From Methylorubrum suomiense (GTDB lineage Bacteria > Pseudomonadota > Alphaproteobacteria > Rhizobiales > Beijerinckiaceae): a stretch of DNA of 64,000 bases. The notes under the pieces were generated by a model. That model saw nothing but the letters and a program-made list of their open reading frames with translations, made no database searches and was not told where the DNA came from. Below are positions 49,455 to 59,729 of the stretch, in pieces. The stretch's first letter is position 1. Each line of letters begins with the position of its first letter. A program made the translations under genes and the position numbers. The stretch covers positions 1-64,000 of the forward strand of contig NZ_BPRE01000002.1 of the NCBI RefSeq assembly GCF_022179765.1. The letters run 5' to 3'.

Positions 49455-51345
49455 CCCGTTCGGAATCCTCGGGCTCCAGCACGCGGGTGGCCGCCTCGTG
49501 GCGCTTCGTCTCGATCAAGCCGCGGGTTTCGGCGGAAAGGGCCCGCGAGGGCCGTGTCGGGGCGGTGAGCGGCTCGGGCCGCACCTCGGGAGCGCCCCGC
49601 ATCCAGCCGCTGCCGTCCGGCATGGCCCCGGCCTGCTGCAGCACGAGGCGCGCGACGTCGCGCTTGCGCACATCCTCGACCCGGCGCGCGGCGGCCTCCG
49701 CCGAGAGGCCGAGGCCTTCCAGCGTCGCACGGCCGAAGCCGAGGGCGGATTCGACGGTCTCGCGGAGTTGGAAATCGACGTCGCGGTTCATCAGCTCGAT
49801 GGCGTGGGTGCGGTCGTAGGCACGCACATAGGTGCGGACGTCGGCGAATTCCTCGTGGACGATGTCGACGATCTTGAGCGCGGCCTCCGCGTCGTCGATG
49901 CAGATGCAGATCAGGTCCGCCTTGGCGAGGCCGGAGGCCCGCAACACGTCCAGGCGGGTGCCGTCGCCGTAATAGATGCGGAACCCGAAACTCGTCGCCG
50001 CCCGGATCTGCCCGACATCCTTGTCGATGACCGTGATGCTGATACCCTCCGCCAGCAGGACCTGTGCGAGGATCTGACCGAACCGGCCGAAACCGACGAC
50101 GAGGACCCGGGTCTCTCCCGATTCCGCGACATCGCCGACATCCGTCGGCGGTACGGCCTCGCCCGAACGGCGGGCGAAGGCCGCGTCGAGGCCCTTGGCG
50201 ATGATCGGCCCGACCAGCATCGTCAGCGCCGCCAGCGCCACGCAGAAGCGAGGGACGTCGCCTTCGAGGATGCGCAGATCCGCGGCCGCCGGAAGGATCA
50301 CGAAGGCGAACTCGCCCGCCGGGGCTAGAACGGCCGCACCGCGCACGGCGTCGAGCCAGGGCGAGCCGAACAGCCGGAACAGGCCCGCCACCAGCACGAC
50401 CTTGACCGCGATGGCGGCCAGGGTCGCCGCGATCAGCGCCACCCAATGGTTGGCCAGCAGCCCGCCATCGATCGACATGCCGACGCTCATGAAGAACAGG
50501 CCGAGCAGCATGCCGCGGAACGGCTCGATATCGGCCTCGAGCTGATGGCGGAAATTCGATTCGGCGAGCATCACGCCGGCCAGGAACGCCCCCATCGCCA
50601 TGGAGAGGCCGGCCTTCTCCATCACCATGGCGGTGCCGAGCACGACGAGGAGGGCCGCCGCCGTCATCACCTCGCGACCACCGGCGGCGGCCAGAAGCCG
50701 GAAGAACGGGTTGAGGCCGTAGCGGCCGACGACCACCACGCCCGCGACCGCGGCGGCGGCCCGCGCCGTCGAGCGCAGGCCCTCGTCGAGCCACCCGTCC
50801 TTCGGCGTCGCGCCGGCCGAGGCGAGAAGCGGCAGCAGGGCGAGGATCGCCACCACCGAGATGTCCTGCAACAGCAGCACCGCGAAGGATCGGCCGCCAT
50901 AGGCGCTGCCGAGATCGCCCCGCTCCTCGAGGAGCTGCAGCGCCACCGCCGTCGCCGAGAGCGCCAGCGCGATGCCGACCACGGTCGCCGCGGCGGGCGT
51001 CAGGCCGAAGGCGAGGCCGGCGCCCGCCAGCGCCAGAGAACACAGAGCGAGCTGCGCGGTGCCGAGGCCGAAGATATCGCGGCGCATCGAGACGAGGCGG
51101 GAGATTTCCAGCTCCAACCCGACGATGAACAGCAGCAGCACGACGCCGATCTCGGCGACGCTCGCCGCGGTTTCCGGCTCGGCAATCAGCGAGAGCCCGG
51201 CCGGGCCGATCACGACTCCGGCGACGAGGTAGCCCAGCACCGCGCTCTGCCCGAGCAGACGCACGATCGGCACGCCGATCACCGCCGCCGACAGGAAGGT
51301 CAGGACCGGCGGCAGGAAGCTGGCATGGGTCGCGGCACTCGCCAT
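49447..51345 (-). CDS. kefB: CPA2 cation:proton antiporter (KefB/KefC type)
   Basis: 632 residues. Residues ~1-390 are about 12 helices of the Na/H exchanger fold ([48 protein letters not shown]). The RCK_N domain follows ([21 protein letters not shown], then VIDKDVGQI; Rossmann GxGxxG), and the tail is charged. It exchanges K+ for H+, in Kef-type systems gated by glutathione adducts; no kefF/kefG ancillary gene is adjacent. It is cotranscribed with the MATE gene. Confidence 0.88.
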   Translation of the reverse strand: MASAATHASFLPPVLTFLSAAVIGVPIVRLLGQSAVLGYLVAGVVIGPAGLSLIAEPETAASVAEIGVVLLLFIVGLELEISRLVSMRRDIFGLGTAQLALCSLALAGAGLAFGLTPAAATVVGIALALSATAVALQLLEERGDLGSAYGGRSFAVLLLQDISVVAILALLPLLASAGATPKDGWLDEGLRSTARAAAAVAGVVVVGRYGLNPFFRLLAAAGGREVMTAAALLVVLGTAMVMEKAGLSMAMGAFLAGVMLAESNFRHQLEADIEPFRGMLLGLFFMSVGMSIDGGLLANHWVALIAATLAAIAVKVVLVAGLFRLFGSPWLDAVRGAAVLAPAGEFAFVILPAAADLRILEGDVPRFCVALAALTMLVGPIIAKGLDAAFARRSGEAVPPTDVGDVAESGETRVLVVGFGRFGQILAQVLLAEGISITVIDKDVGQIRAATSFGFRIYYGDGTRLDVLRASGLAKADLICICIDDAEAALKIVDIVHEEFADVRTYVRAYDRTHAIELMNRDVDFQLRETVESALGFGRATLEGLGLSAEAAARRVEDVRKRDVARLVLQQAGAMPDGSGWMRGAPEVRPEPLTAPTRPSRALSAETRGLIETKRHEAATRVLEPEDSERDA

Positions 51346-51669
51346 GGACGCCTGGGATCAAATCCTTGGATCGAAGCCTTGGATCGCTTCGCGGGGACCG
51401 GGAAGATCCTTCCCCTTATCCCGCGAGGACCATTGTCGCGAGGCCGATTCGCGTGTCGTTCGTCACACGCCGCCTCATACCGGGCCCGCCCGAGGACCTT
51501 TTCGGCCCGGGACGCGTCCTGGGGCGATCAGCTGTTTTCCGGGTGGGGCTCACGCCGGGAGCCGGATGTGTTATGGGGTTTGCAACGGACAGGCCTTCTC
51601 ATCCTGTCGCGGCTTTCGGGCTGGCCGCTGTTGACAGACCCTGCCACCCCTCTCCACATCCGCGAGATC
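51346..51669. promoter_or_regulatory. Divergent kefB/ispH intergenic region
   Basis: 324 nt between outward-facing genes. CCTTGGATCG is repeated directly at 51364 and 51377 (13-nt spacing). No recognised operator. The ispH frame stays open through this region but its translation there is not IspH-like. Confidence 0.4.
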
Positions 51670-52689
51670 ATGAGCGCCGATACCATCAACCTCACCGCCG
51701 ACCCCAACCGGGTCCCGCATCCGGCCGTGACGGGGGAGAAGCCACCCCTGGAGATCCTGCTCTGCGCACCGCGCGGCTTCTGCGCCGGCGTGGTACGGGC
51801 CATCGACGTGGTGGAGCGGGCGCTCGCGCTCTACGGGGCGCCGGTCTATGTCCGGCACGAGATCGTCCACAACAAATACGTGGTCGAAACGCTCAAGCGG
51901 AAGGGCGCGGTGTTCGTCCGCGAATTGGACGAGGTGCCCGATAGCGGCGCACCGGTCATCTTCTCGGCCCACGGCGTCGCCAAGACGGTGCCGCAGAACG
52001 CCGTCTCGCGCGGTCTCACCACCATCGACGCGACCTGCCCGCTGGTCACCAAGGTCCACCGCGAGGCCGAGATCCATCACAAGCGTGGGCGCCACGTGCT
52101 CCTGGTCGGCCATTCGGGCCATCCGGAAGTGGTGGGCACCATGGGCCAGCTGCCGAAGGGCTCGATCACCCTGGTCGAGGACATCGAGCAGATCGACGCC
52201 CTGAACCCCCCGCCCGAGCAGGCCCTCGCCTGGGTGACGCAGACGACCCTGTCGATCGACGACACCAAGCACATCGTCGAGGCGCTCAAGGCCAAGTTCC
52301 CGGGCATCCACGGTCCCCACAAGGACGACATCTGCTATGCCACCACCAACCGCCAGGAAGCGGTGAAGGAGGTCGCGCCGCGGGTCGATGCCCTGATCGT
52401 GGTCGGCTCGTCCAATTCCTCGAACTCGCAGCGTCTCCGCGAAGTCGCCGAGCGCGCCGGATGCCCGATCACCCGTCTCGTCCTGCGGGCCGAGGAAATC
52501 GATTGGGACGCCTTCAAGGATGTGCGCCGCCTCGGCCTCACCGCGGGCGCCTCGGCCCCCGAGGTGCTGGTGGAAGAGATCATCGACGCCTTTGCCGCCC
52601 GCTTCGACGTGACGGTGGATCAGGTCTCGGTGACGATCGAGGACATGTCCTTCCCGCTGCCGCGCGAGCTGCGCAGCGAGGCGGCGTAG
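51670..52689 (+). CDS. ispH: 4-hydroxy-3-methylbut-2-enyl diphosphate reductase
   Basis: 339 residues from the ATG at 51670. [81 protein letters not shown] and [14 protein letters not shown] are all conserved; the three Cys ligands of the iron-sulfur cluster are present. It makes IPP and DMAPP, the last step of the MEP pathway. The frame remains open for hundreds of codons upstream, antisense to kefB, but only this part is homologous. Confidence 0.95.
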   Translation: MSADTINLTADPNRVPHPAVTGEKPPLEILLCAPRGFCAGVVRAIDVVERALALYGAPVYVRHEIVHNKYVVETLKRKGAVFVRELDEVPDSGAPVIFSAHGVAKTVPQNAVSRGLTTIDATCPLVTKVHREAEIHHKRGRHVLLVGHSGHPEVVGTMGQLPKGSITLVEDIEQIDALNPPPEQALAWVTQTTLSIDDTKHIVEALKAKFPGIHGPHKDDICYATTNRQEAVKEVAPRVDALIVVGSSNSSNSQRLREVAERAGCPITRLVLRAEEIDWDAFKDVRRLGLTAGASAPEVLVEEIIDAFAARFDVTVDQVSVTIEDMSFPLPRELRSEAA

Positions 52690-52729
52690 TCGTCCTCTCG
52701 CTGTCTGCCGGGGCATCCGGCAACGACCC

Positions 52730-52752
52730 AGGGGCGCCCACGGCGCCCCTTT
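52730..52752 (+). terminator. Terminator after ispH
   Basis: AGGGGCGCC and GGCGCCCCT form a 9-bp stem with a CAC loop, then TTCCTTT. Confidence 0.75.
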
Positions 52753-52778
52753 CCTTTGTGTGAACGGGCAAGCGATCC

Positions 52779-53744
52779 GTGGCGGTCTACACCGACGTTT
52801 CCGACGAGGCGCTGCGCGCCTTCCTCGCCGACTACGAGATCGGCGATCTGCTCGCGTGCAAGGGCATCGCGGAGGGCGTCGAGAACTCGAACTTCTTTCT
52901 CCACACGGAGGCCGGCAACTTCATCCTGACCCTCTACGAGAAGCGGGTGCGGGAAGAGGATCTTCCGTTCTTCATCAACCTGATGGGGCATCTTGCCCGG
53001 GCCGGGCTCGCCTGCCCGCAACCGGTACGCAACCGGTCGGGGACGGCGTTGGGGCGCCTCTGCGGCCGACCCGCCGCCATCGTGACCTTCCTCGACGGCG
53101 TCTCGCTCAGTCGCCCGAACGCGGAGCATTGCCGCGCGCTCGGCGCCGCCCTCGCCGGGCTCCACCAAGCCGGCCGCGACTTCTCCATGCGCCGTGAGAA
53201 CAACCTCTCGGTCGGGGCATGGCGCCCATTGTTCCTGCAGGCGGAGGGCCAGGCTGATACGGTGGCGCCCGGCCTCGCCGCACGGACGCGGGCCGATCTC
53301 GACGTGCTCGAAGCCTCCTGGCCGGAGGGGCTGCCGTCCGGCGTGATCCACGCCGACCTGTTCACCGACAACGTGTTCTTCATCGGCGACGAGGTGTCGG
53401 GACTCATCGACTTCTATTTCGCCTGCACCGACGCCTTCGCTTACGATCTCGCCATCAGCCTCAACGCATGGTGCTTCGACGCGGACGGCACCTTCCACCG
53501 CGACAAGGCGGGGGCCATGATCGCCGGCTACGATGCCGTGCGGAGGCTGGAGCCGGCCGAGGTCGCGGCGCTTCCGATGCTGGCGCGGGGCGCGGCGATG
53601 CGCTTCATGCTGACCCGGCTGGTCGATTGGCTCAACGTACCGCCGGGCGCCCTGGTGCAGCCGAAGGATCCGCTCGAGTACGACCGGCGGCTGGCGTTCC
53701 ATCGCCGCGCGAGCGATGCGCGGGATTACGGGTGGGTGGGATAG
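52779..53744 (+). CDS. thrB: Homoserine kinase (ThrB, APH-fold type)
   Basis: 321 residues from a GTG (MAVYTDVSDEALRAFLADYEIGDLLACKGIAEGVENSNFFL). The APH-kinase catalytic loop is HADLFTDNVFF, with IDFYFACTDAFAYDLAI as the metal-binding segment. This alternative ThrB is common in alphaproteobacteria and differs from the GHMP-type enzyme. It phosphorylates homoserine for threonine synthesis. ispH-thrB adjacency is common in Rhizobiales. Confidence 0.93.
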   Translation: MAVYTDVSDEALRAFLADYEIGDLLACKGIAEGVENSNFFLHTEAGNFILTLYEKRVREEDLPFFINLMGHLARAGLACPQPVRNRSGTALGRLCGRPAAIVTFLDGVSLSRPNAEHCRALGAALAGLHQAGRDFSMRRENNLSVGAWRPLFLQAEGQADTVAPGLAARTRADLDVLEASWPEGLPSGVIHADLFTDNVFFIGDEVSGLIDFYFACTDAFAYDLAISLNAWCFDADGTFHRDKAGAMIAGYDAVRRLEPAEVAALPMLARGAAMRFMLTRLVDWLNVPPGALVQPKDPLEYDRRLAFHRRASDARDYGWVG

Positions 53745-53757
53745 CGCCCGCGCTCTT

Positions 53758-53781
53758 CCCCTCTCCCGTGGGGGAGAGGGG
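53758..53781. terminator. Hairpin between thrB and peroxiredoxin
   Basis: CCCCTCTCCC and GGGAGAGGGG form a 10-bp stem around a GTGG loop in the 52-nt convergent gap, so it may end both transcripts. It lacks a T run. Confidence 0.55.
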
Positions 53782-53796
53782 CCGCGATCGGCTCGT

Positions 53797-54279
53797 TCAG
53801 ATGACCTTGAGCAGCGCTTCCGCGCCGGAAATCTCCGCCTTCGACGGCGTATCCTCGACATTCAGCACCCGCACGACGCCGTCGTCCACCAGCATGGCGT
53901 AGCGCTGCGAGCGCGTACCGAGGCCGAAGCCCGTGCCGTCCATCTCGAGGCCGGTCGCCTTGGCGAACTCGGCATTGCCGTCGGCCAAGAACTCGATGCC
54001 CTCGGCGCCGCTCTGCTGCTGCCACGCGTTCAGCACGAACACATCGTTGACCGAGGTGACCGCGATGGCGTCGATGCCGCGCGACAGGATCGCGTCGCGG
54101 TTGGCGACGTAGCCCGGCAGGTGATTGCGATGGCAGGCGGGGGTGAAGGCGCCGGGAACGCCGATCAGGACGACGCGGCGGCCCTTGAACAGGTCGTCGG
54201 TGGTCTTGGCTTGCGGGCCGTCGGGGCCGTTCACCCGGAAGGTGACCTGGGGCAGGTGATCGCCGACCTGAATCGTCAT
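53797..54279 (-). CDS. Peroxiredoxin (Prx5 / AhpE-like glutaredoxin-coupled type)
   Basis: 160 residues. VLIGVPGAFTPACHRNHLPGY carries the peroxidatic Cys with the PxxxTxxC motif. FLADGNAEFAKATGLEMDG and FGLGTRSQRYAMLVDDGVV are typical of the Prx5 branch. It reduces hydrogen and alkyl peroxides in the cytoplasm. The ATG at 54279 is 155 nt from algH on the opposite strand. Confidence 0.92.
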   Translation of the reverse strand: MTIQVGDHLPQVTFRVNGPDGPQAKTTDDLFKGRRVVLIGVPGAFTPACHRNHLPGYVANRDAILSRGIDAIAVTSVNDVFVLNAWQQQSGAEGIEFLADGNAEFAKATGLEMDGTGFGLGTRSQRYAMLVDDGVVRVLNVEDTPSKAEISGAEALLKVI

Positions 54280-54434
54280 CCGTGCTCTCCTCGCATCCTG
54301 TCGGGCAGGATTTCCACTTGTGCCCAGCCAGCGTTAGACGGGGGCCGGGTCCCTGTCGAGGCGCCGGGGCGGATCACGATCAAGAGCCTGTTTGCCTTAT
54401 GGATCAACGGCCGCGAGCGGATTAGCATGGGGCC

Positions 54435-55043
54435 ATGCAGAGCCCCGCATCCTCCCTCAAAGATCCGGCTTATCTCGACGGCCAGTTCCTGGTCGCCATG
54501 CCCGGCATTGGCGACGAGCGCTTCGCCCGCTCCGTGATCTATCTCTGTGCCCACTCGGCGGACGGGGCGATGGGCATCATCGTCAACAAGCCGGTGGCCG
54601 ATCTCAGCATGCCGGATCTGCTGATCCAGCTCGACATCGCCAGCGAGTCCGACGCGATCCGCCTGCGCGAGCGGGTCGGGCATATGCCGGTTCTGATGGG
54701 CGGGCCGGTCGATGCCAAGCGGGGCTTTGTCCTGCACACCGCCGACTTCCACATCGACCAGTCGACCCTCCAGATCGACGAGGGGGTGTGCCTGACCGCG
54801 ACGGTGGAGATCCTCCGCGCCATCGCCGACGGGCGCGGCCCCTCCAACGCCGTCCTGGCGCTCGGCTATGCCGGCTGGCAGGCGGGCCAGCTCGAGAACG
54901 AGATCCTGGCGAATGGCTGGCTCAATTGCCCGGCCGACCCGGACCTGATCTTCGGAGCCGGCCTCGGCACCAAATACGATCAAGCCCTGCGCGGCATCGG
55001 GATCGATCCGCTGATGCTGTCGGCGGATGCCGGGCGCGCGTGA
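54435..55043 (+). CDS. YqgE/AlgH family protein (UPF0301)
   Basis: 202 residues. [41 protein letters not shown] is the N-terminal signature, with [29 protein letters not shown] and [10 protein letters not shown] following. Function unknown; ubiquitous in proteobacteria. Divergent from the peroxiredoxin gene. A long inverted repeat follows. Confidence 0.93.
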   Translation: MQSPASSLKDPAYLDGQFLVAMPGIGDERFARSVIYLCAHSADGAMGIIVNKPVADLSMPDLLIQLDIASESDAIRLRERVGHMPVLMGGPVDAKRGFVLHTADFHIDQSTLQIDEGVCLTATVEILRAIADGRGPSNAVLALGYAGWQAGQLENEILANGWLNCPADPDLIFGAGLGTKYDQALRGIGIDPLMLSADAGRA

Positions 55044-55066
55044 GACGGGCCTCTCCCCGCCCACAT

Positions 55067-55170
55067 CCTCATCCTGACGTGCGGAGCGAAGCCTCGAAGG
55101 AGGGCTCCGGGGATCGCGCGGCTGGCTGGAGCCCTCCTTCGAGGCTGCTTCGCAGCACCTCAGAATGAGG
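55067..55170. repeat. ~100-nt imperfect palindrome between algH and cysA
   Basis: The inner arms, 55091-55108 and 55128-55145, are 18-nt perfect inverted repeats (GCCTCGAAGGAGGGCTCC and its complement) around a 19-nt loop. The similarity continues outward with mismatches to CCTCATCCTGA on the left and TCAGAATGAGG on the right. It sits between convergent genes. Resembles the dispersed palindromic elements common in Methylobacterium and Rhizobiales genomes. Confidence 0.7.
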
Positions 55171-55193
55171 GGATAGGGGGCGGGTGCGTCCGG

Positions 55194-56318
55194 CTACGGG
55201 AACACCCAACCTCCGACGATCCGCAGCCCGACCTCGCGGCCCTGAGCGAGCCGGGCGGTGTCGGAGGCTTCGACCACGACGGTCTTGGCGCCCTCCCGGT
55301 CGACTTCGATGCGTTGCCGACCCTGCGTCCGGTAGGAGGACCGCACGGTGCCGTGGAGATGGGCCGTATCGGCCTCGGCGAATTGGAGCTGCCAGGGCCG
55401 GGCATAGAGCTTGACCGGACCGGACAGGCCCTGCGGGGCCGTGAGCGGCGTGGGGCGACCCTGAACCAGTACCTGCCCGTTCTGCGCGATCGCCTCGACC
55501 TCGATCGTGTCGCCGAGGAACTTCAGCACCGTCGGGGAGACCGGGCGCTCCTGCACCTCGTCGGGCGTACCGACCTGCTCCAGTCGGCCACGATCGAGCA
55601 CCGCCACGCGGTCGGACAGCTCCAGCGCCTCATCCTGATCGTGCGTGACGAAGATCGTGGTCTGGCCGGTCCGGTCGTGGATCTCCCGCAGCCAGCGGCG
55701 CAGGTCCTTGCGCACCTGGGCGTCGAGGGCGCCGAACGGCTCGTCGAGGAGCAACACCCGCGGCTCGACGGCGAGCGCGCGGGCCAGGGCGATGCGCTGA
55801 CGCTGGCCGCCGGAAAGCTGCGACGGATAGCGGTCGGCGAAGCCCGACAGCTTGATCAGGTCGAGGAGATTGCCGACCCGGCGCTTGATCTCGGCCTTCT
55901 CGGGACGCTCGGAGCGGCGCCGGGCATTGAGGCCGTAGGCGATGTTCTGCGCCACCGTCATGTGCTTGAACAGGGCGTAGTGTTGGAACACGAAGCCGAC
56001 CGCGCGCTGCTGCACCGGTACGCGCGTGGCGTCGTCGCCGCCGAAGATGATCCGGCCGCGATCGGGGAAGTCGAGCCCGGCGATGATGCGCAGGAGCGTC
56101 GTCTTGCCGGAGCCCGAGGGGCCCAGCAGCGCCAGCAATTCGCCCGCCCGGACGTCCAGGTTGAAATCGTGCAGGACCGCCGCCGTCTCGAAGGTCTTCG
56201 ACAGATCCTCGATGCGGATCGCGGTGGCCTGGCCGATCCGATCAGTGACGCCGTGTGCCCGCCGCGATGTCGTCGGCGTAGCGCCACTCGAGGAGGGATT
56301 TGATGACGAGGGTGACAA
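55194..56318 (-). CDS. cysA: Sulfate/thiosulfate ABC transporter ATP-binding protein (start unresolved)
   Basis: The homologous part begins near 56249 and runs ~351 residues: Walker [18 protein letters not shown]-loop VFQHYALF, signature [16 protein letters not shown], Walker [14 protein letters not shown]-loop VTHDQDE, then a C-terminal regulatory TOBE-like domain. The frame has no ATG, GTG or TTG between the start of homology and 56318 (a TTG inside cysW); an ATG at 56375 with GGAG upstream is another option. It powers sulfate import with CysT and CysW. The missing local start is unusual; see findings. Confidence 0.85.
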   Translation of the reverse strand: MSPSSSNPSSSGATPTTSRRAHGVTDRIGQATAIRIEDLSKTFETAAVLHDFNLDVRAGELLALLGPSGSGKTTLLRIIAGLDFPDRGRIIFGGDDATRVPVQQRAVGFVFQHYALFKHMTVAQNIAYGLNARRRSERPEKAEIKRRVGNLLDLIKLSGFADRYPSQLSGGQRQRIALARALAVEPRVLLLDEPFGALDAQVRKDLRRWLREIHDRTGQTTIFVTHDQDEALELSDRVAVLDRGRLEQVGTPDEVQERPVSPTVLKFLGDTIEVEAIAQNGQVLVQGRPTPLTAPQGLSGPVKLYARPWQLQFAEADTAHLHGTVRSSYRTQGRQRIEVDREGAKTVVVEASDTARLAQGREVGLRIVGGWVFP

Positions 56319-57138
56319 GAGCGAGGCCGGCAAGGAGGGAGGCGACGGCGAAAGAGGCAACGAAGTTGTACTCATTGTAGAGGATCTCCACGTGCAGCGG
56401 CAGCGTGTTGGTGAGGCCCCGGATGTGGCCGGACACCACCGAGACCGCGCCGAACTCGCCCATCGCCCGGGCATTGCAGAGCAGGACCGCGTAGAGCAGG
56501 CCCCAACGGATATTCGGCAGCGTCACCGTCCGGAAGGCGTGCCAGCCGGAGGCTCCGAGCGTCAGCGCGGCTTCCTCCTCGGTGGTTCCCTGTTCCTGCA
56601 TCAGCGGGATCAACTGACGCGCGACGAAGGGGAAAGTAACGAAGACCGTCGCCAACACGATGCCCGGCACCGCGAAGATGATCTGGATGTCGTGTTCGAG
56701 CAGCACCGGCCCGAACAGCCCGCGCGAGCCGAATACCAGCACGTAGATCAGGCCCGACACGACGGGCGAGACCGAGAACGGCAGGTCGATCAGGGTCACG
56801 AGCAGGTTCTTGCCGCGGAACTCGAACTTGGCGATGGCCCAGGCCGCAGCCACGCCGAAGACGAGGTTGAACGGCACCGCGATGGCCGCCACCGTCAGCG
56901 TCAGGCGGATCGCCGATTGCGCGTCCGGCTCCGTGAAGGCGGCGAGATACGCGCCCCAGCCCTTCGCCAGCGCCTGCGCGAACACCGTGATCAGCGGCAG
57001 AACGAGGAACAGCGCGAGGAAGGTCAGGGCAACCGCGATCAGCAGCCAGCGGATCCAGGGACGCTCGGTCACCACGCTCTGGGCCGGACGGATGGTGCCG
57101 TCCGGTGAATCGGGGAGGGAGGCGACGGCGTCAGACAT
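56242..57138 (-). CDS. cysW: Sulfate/thiosulfate ABC transporter permease CysW
   Basis: 298 residues, six transmembrane helices. The binding-protein-dependent transport EAA loop reads [34 protein letters not shown]. Ends [14 protein letters not shown] just as cysA homology begins. It overlaps cysT by 8 nt at its 5' end. Forms the membrane channel with CysT. Confidence 0.94.
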   Translation of the reverse strand: MSDAVASLPDSPDGTIRPAQSVVTERPWIRWLLIAVALTFLALFLVLPLITVFAQALAKGWGAYLAAFTEPDAQSAIRLTLTVAAIAVPFNLVFGVAAAWAIAKFEFRGKNLLVTLIDLPFSVSPVVSGLIYVLVFGSRGLFGPVLLEHDIQIIFAVPGIVLATVFVTFPFVARQLIPLMQEQGTTEEEAALTLGASGWHAFRTVTLPNIRWGLLYAVLLCNARAMGEFGAVSVVSGHIRGLTNTLPLHVEILYNEYNFVASFAVASLLAGLALVTLVIKSLLEWRYADDIAAGTRRH

Positions 57139-57985
57139 AGCCGAATCTCCGCCGGCTCCAGGCCTGGATCAGGTTGATGGCGAGCAGGGTCACGAAGGAG
57201 ATCGCCAGCATGATCACCGCGATGGCGCTGGCCCCCTCGTAGTCGAACTCGGAGAGTTTGATGACGATCAGCAGCGGGGCGATCTCGGAGACGTAGGGCA
57301 GGTTGCCCGCGATGAAGATAATCGAGCCGTACTCGCCGACCCCCCGGGCGAAGGCGAGGGCGAAGCCCGTCAGCACCGCCGGAATGAGCGGCGGCAGCAC
57401 GACCCGGGTGAGGGTCGCGATCCGCGAAGCGCCCAGGATCGCGCTCGCCTCTTCGACTTCCTTGTCGATCTCGGCGATGAGCGGCTGCACCGTGCGCACG
57501 GCGAAGGGCAGGCCGATGAACACCATCGCGATGAAGATGCCGACCGGCGTGTAGGCCGCCTCGATGCCGATCTTGGCAAGCTGCGAGCCCACCGCCCCGT
57601 TGGGGGCGTAGAGCGAGGCTAGCGCGATGCCGGCGACCGCCGTCGGCAGGGCGAAGGGGAGATCGACGACGGCGTCGGCGAGCTTGCGGCCCGGAAAATC
57701 GTAGCGCGTCAGCACCCAGGCGACGATGCCGCCGAAGATCGAGGCGGTGAGCGCGGCGAGCAGCGACACGCCGAAGCTGACGCGCAGGGCGCTCGCCACC
57801 CGCGGATCGGTGGCGACCGCCCAGATGCCCGCCGGTCCGAGCCCCGCAGCCTTGGCGACCAGGGTGGCGAGCGGCAGCAGCACGATCACCCCGAGGCAGG
57901 TGAGCGTGTAGCCGAGCGTGAGCCCGAAGCCGGGAATCACGGTCCGCTGTCGGAATCGCCGCTTTGGACGGGGAGCCTCGCTCAT
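57131..57985 (-). CDS. cysT: Sulfate/thiosulfate ABC transporter permease CysT
   Basis: 284 residues, six transmembrane helices. Family motifs: [20 protein letters not shown], and the EAA loop [50 protein letters not shown] is typical of CysT/CysU. It starts 4 nt after sbp and overlaps cysW by 8 nt. Confidence 0.94.
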   Translation of the reverse strand: MSEAPRPKRRFRQRTVIPGFGLTLGYTLTCLGVIVLLPLATLVAKAAGLGPAGIWAVATDPRVASALRVSFGVSLLAALTASIFGGIVAWVLTRYDFPGRKLADAVVDLPFALPTAVAGIALASLYAPNGAVGSQLAKIGIEAAYTPVGIFIAMVFIGLPFAVRTVQPLIAEIDKEVEEASAILGASRIATLTRVVLPPLIPAVLTGFALAFARGVGEYGSIIFIAGNLPYVSEIAPLLIVIKLSEFDYEGASAIAVIMLAISFVTLLAINLIQAWSRRRFGYV

Positions 57986-57989
57986 GAAC

Positions 57990-59033
57990 TCAGCGCCCGG
58001 CCTTGCTCAACTGATCGAACAGGCCGCCATTGTCGAAATTGGCCTTCTGGATATCGTCCCAGGACCCCAGGACGTCCTCGATCTTGAACAGCTTGATCTC
58101 GGGCAGGAGGGCGAGATCCTCCGCCTTGGCGGCCTCGCGCTTGATCGGCCGATAATGGTGCTTGGCGAAGATCGCCTGCGCCTTGTCGCTGTAGAGGAAC
58201 TGCAGATAGGCCTCGGCCTGCTTGCGCGTGCCCTTCTTGTCGACATTGGCATCGACGAGCGCCACCGGCGGCTCGGCGTAGATCGAGGTCGGCGGAACGA
58301 CGATGTCGAATTTGTCCTTGCCGAACTCCTCCAGCACGAGGAAGGCCTCGTTTTCCCAGGTGGGGAGGACGTCGCCGAGACCGCGCTGGGCGAAGGTCAC
58401 GGTCGAGCCGCGGGCGCCGGTGTCGAGAACGGGTACGTTCTTGTAGAAGCTGCCGACGAAGGCGTTGGCCTTCTCCTTGTCCTTGCCTTCCTTCTCGTAG
58501 GCGTAGCCCCAGGCGGCGAGGAAGTTCCAGCGCCCGCCCGCCGACGTCTTCGGGTTCGGGGTGATCACCTTCACGTCGGGCTTGGCGAGGTCGGCCCAAT
58601 CCTTGACCGCCTTCGGATTGCCCTTGCGGACGAGGAACACGACCGTCGAGGTGTAGGGCAGGCCCTCGTTGGGAAGCTTGGTGCGCCAGTCCGCCGGGAT
58701 CTTCTTCGAGATCTTGGAGATTGCGTCGATGTCGGAGGGGATGCCGAGCGTCACCACATCGGCCGGGATACCGTCGATGACGGTGCGGGCCTGCGCTCCC
58801 GATCCGCCATGGGCAGCGCGGACCGTGATGGTCTCGCCGGTTTTGGCCTTCCATTCCTCGGCGAAGACCGCGTTGATCTCGCGATAGAGCTCGCGGGTCG
58901 GATCGTAGGAGACGTTGAGGATTTCGCTCTGCGCCCGGGCGCCGCCGGTGACGCCCAGCGTCAGCGCCAAGCCGAGGAACGCTGCCCGTCCGATGGGGGC
59001 GAGGGCGGTTCGGGTCGGTTTGCCTGAGATCAC
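57990..59033 (-). CDS. sbp: Sulfate-binding periplasmic protein
   Basis: 347 residues from a GTG at 59033, with GGAGGTGAG upstream. Signal peptide AAFLGLALTLGVTGGARAQ; mature start EILNVSYDPTRELYREINAVFAEEW, with HGGSGAQARTVIDGIPADVVTL, TPNPKTSAGGRWNFLAAWGYA and GARGSTVTFAQRGLGDVL. This is the Sbp/CysP family that delivers sulfate or thiosulfate to CysTWA. It heads the operon. Confidence 0.95.
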   Translation of the reverse strand: MISGKPTRTALAPIGRAAFLGLALTLGVTGGARAQSEILNVSYDPTRELYREINAVFAEEWKAKTGETITVRAAHGGSGAQARTVIDGIPADVVTLGIPSDIDAISKISKKIPADWRTKLPNEGLPYTSTVVFLVRKGNPKAVKDWADLAKPDVKVITPNPKTSAGGRWNFLAAWGYAYEKEGKDKEKANAFVGSFYKNVPVLDTGARGSTVTFAQRGLGDVLPTWENEAFLVLEEFGKDKFDIVVPPTSIYAEPPVALVDANVDKKGTRKQAEAYLQFLYSDKAQAIFAKHHYRPIKREAAKAEDLALLPEIKLFKIEDVLGSWDDIQKANFDNGGLFDQLSKAGR

Positions 59034-59084
59034 GTCGTCTCACCTCCGCGGGGCAGGCGCGGCCTGCCGATCGACGAAGGAAGT

Positions 59085-59100
59085 GTTCTTTTAAACGAAC
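59085..59100. promoter_or_regulatory. 16-bp palindromic element, copy 1 (upstream of sbp)
   Basis: GTTCTTTTAAACGAAC, with GTTC/GAAC ends, lies 52 nt upstream of the sbp GTG. It matches copy 2 at 12 of 16 positions (GTTCTnTnnAAnGAAC). Confidence 0.55.
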
Positions 59101-59247
59101 GATGTCAAGCGAGCGCTGGTGCGCTTGGAAATGCTGAATTCGGCTTGGTGGTCCTTCAACAACCGATCGAGTAGGGCGGAAAGGGGTAGTTTAGAAAAAA
59201 TTGCTCCTCAGCGGAGCTTTGGTAGGAGGCGCTCCTCCTACCGCCAT

Positions 59248-59263
59248 GTTCTATAGAAAGAAC
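59248..59263. promoter_or_regulatory. 16-bp palindromic element, copy 2
   Basis: GTTCTATAGAAAGAAC, perfect 5-bp arms GTTCT/AGAAC, 163 nt from copy 1 (start to start) in the same AT-rich intergenic region. Near a second hairpin (GGTAGGAG...CTCCTACC, 59221-59242). Confidence 0.55.
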
Positions 59264-59288
59264 GTTTGTGGATAGTGAATGGGGCTGA

Positions 59289-59435
59289 TCAGGCCGCTGC
59301 CCACTCGATGGCGAGCCACAGGCCTCGGGCGACGATGAACCACCACGTCATCGTCAAGGCCAATGCGCAGAACAGTCCCAGCATGGCGAAGCGGCGATGG
59401 ACGAGGCGGCGGATCGGGTCGGTGACAAGCTGCAT
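59289..59435 (-). CDS. Small membrane protein (48 aa)
   Basis: 48 residues (MQLVTDPIRRLVHRRFAMLGLFCALALTMTWWFIVARGLWLAIEWAAA) described in parts: a basic N terminus then one long hydrophobic helix rich in Trp (TWWFI). The frame extends upstream to 59579 but that part is Arg-rich and unconvincing. No family recognised. It ends upstream of the sulfate operon promoter. Confidence 0.55.
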   Translation of the reverse strand: MQLVTDPIRRLVHRRFAMLGLFCALALTMTWWFIVARGLWLAIEWAAA

Positions 59436-59729
59436 CGGGTTTCCAGTTCGACGAAGGGGCTCGGTGTCGGAACGGGTCGGGCGTGCCGCCCCGATCCTCC
59501 TCCCGTCCCGTTTCGGGACATTCGCGTCCGGGCAGAGGAGGATTCGTTTAACCACCGCAACCCGTGGACCAGCCGGCACCGACCCTCGACATCCTTGTTT
59601 CCGCTGCGGAATTCGATCGCGCCTGCGACGGCGAGCGGACGCGACGGCGCCTGGGCTTCCGTCTTGCAGTGCAGCGCGAAAGGCTCCGCCGCGGCGGGGA
59701 CGCCCTTGATCGCTCGCTTCAGGCTGCCA
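59436..59729. other. Weakly coding stretch
   Basis: About 290 nt with overlapping frames in several phases but no homology, ribosome site or membrane signal I would trust. Confidence 0.3.

Noticed and set aside
50446..51669. Long N-terminal extension of the ispH frame, antisense to kefB
   Set aside because: Gln/Arg/His-rich translation without homology; IspH begins at 51670.
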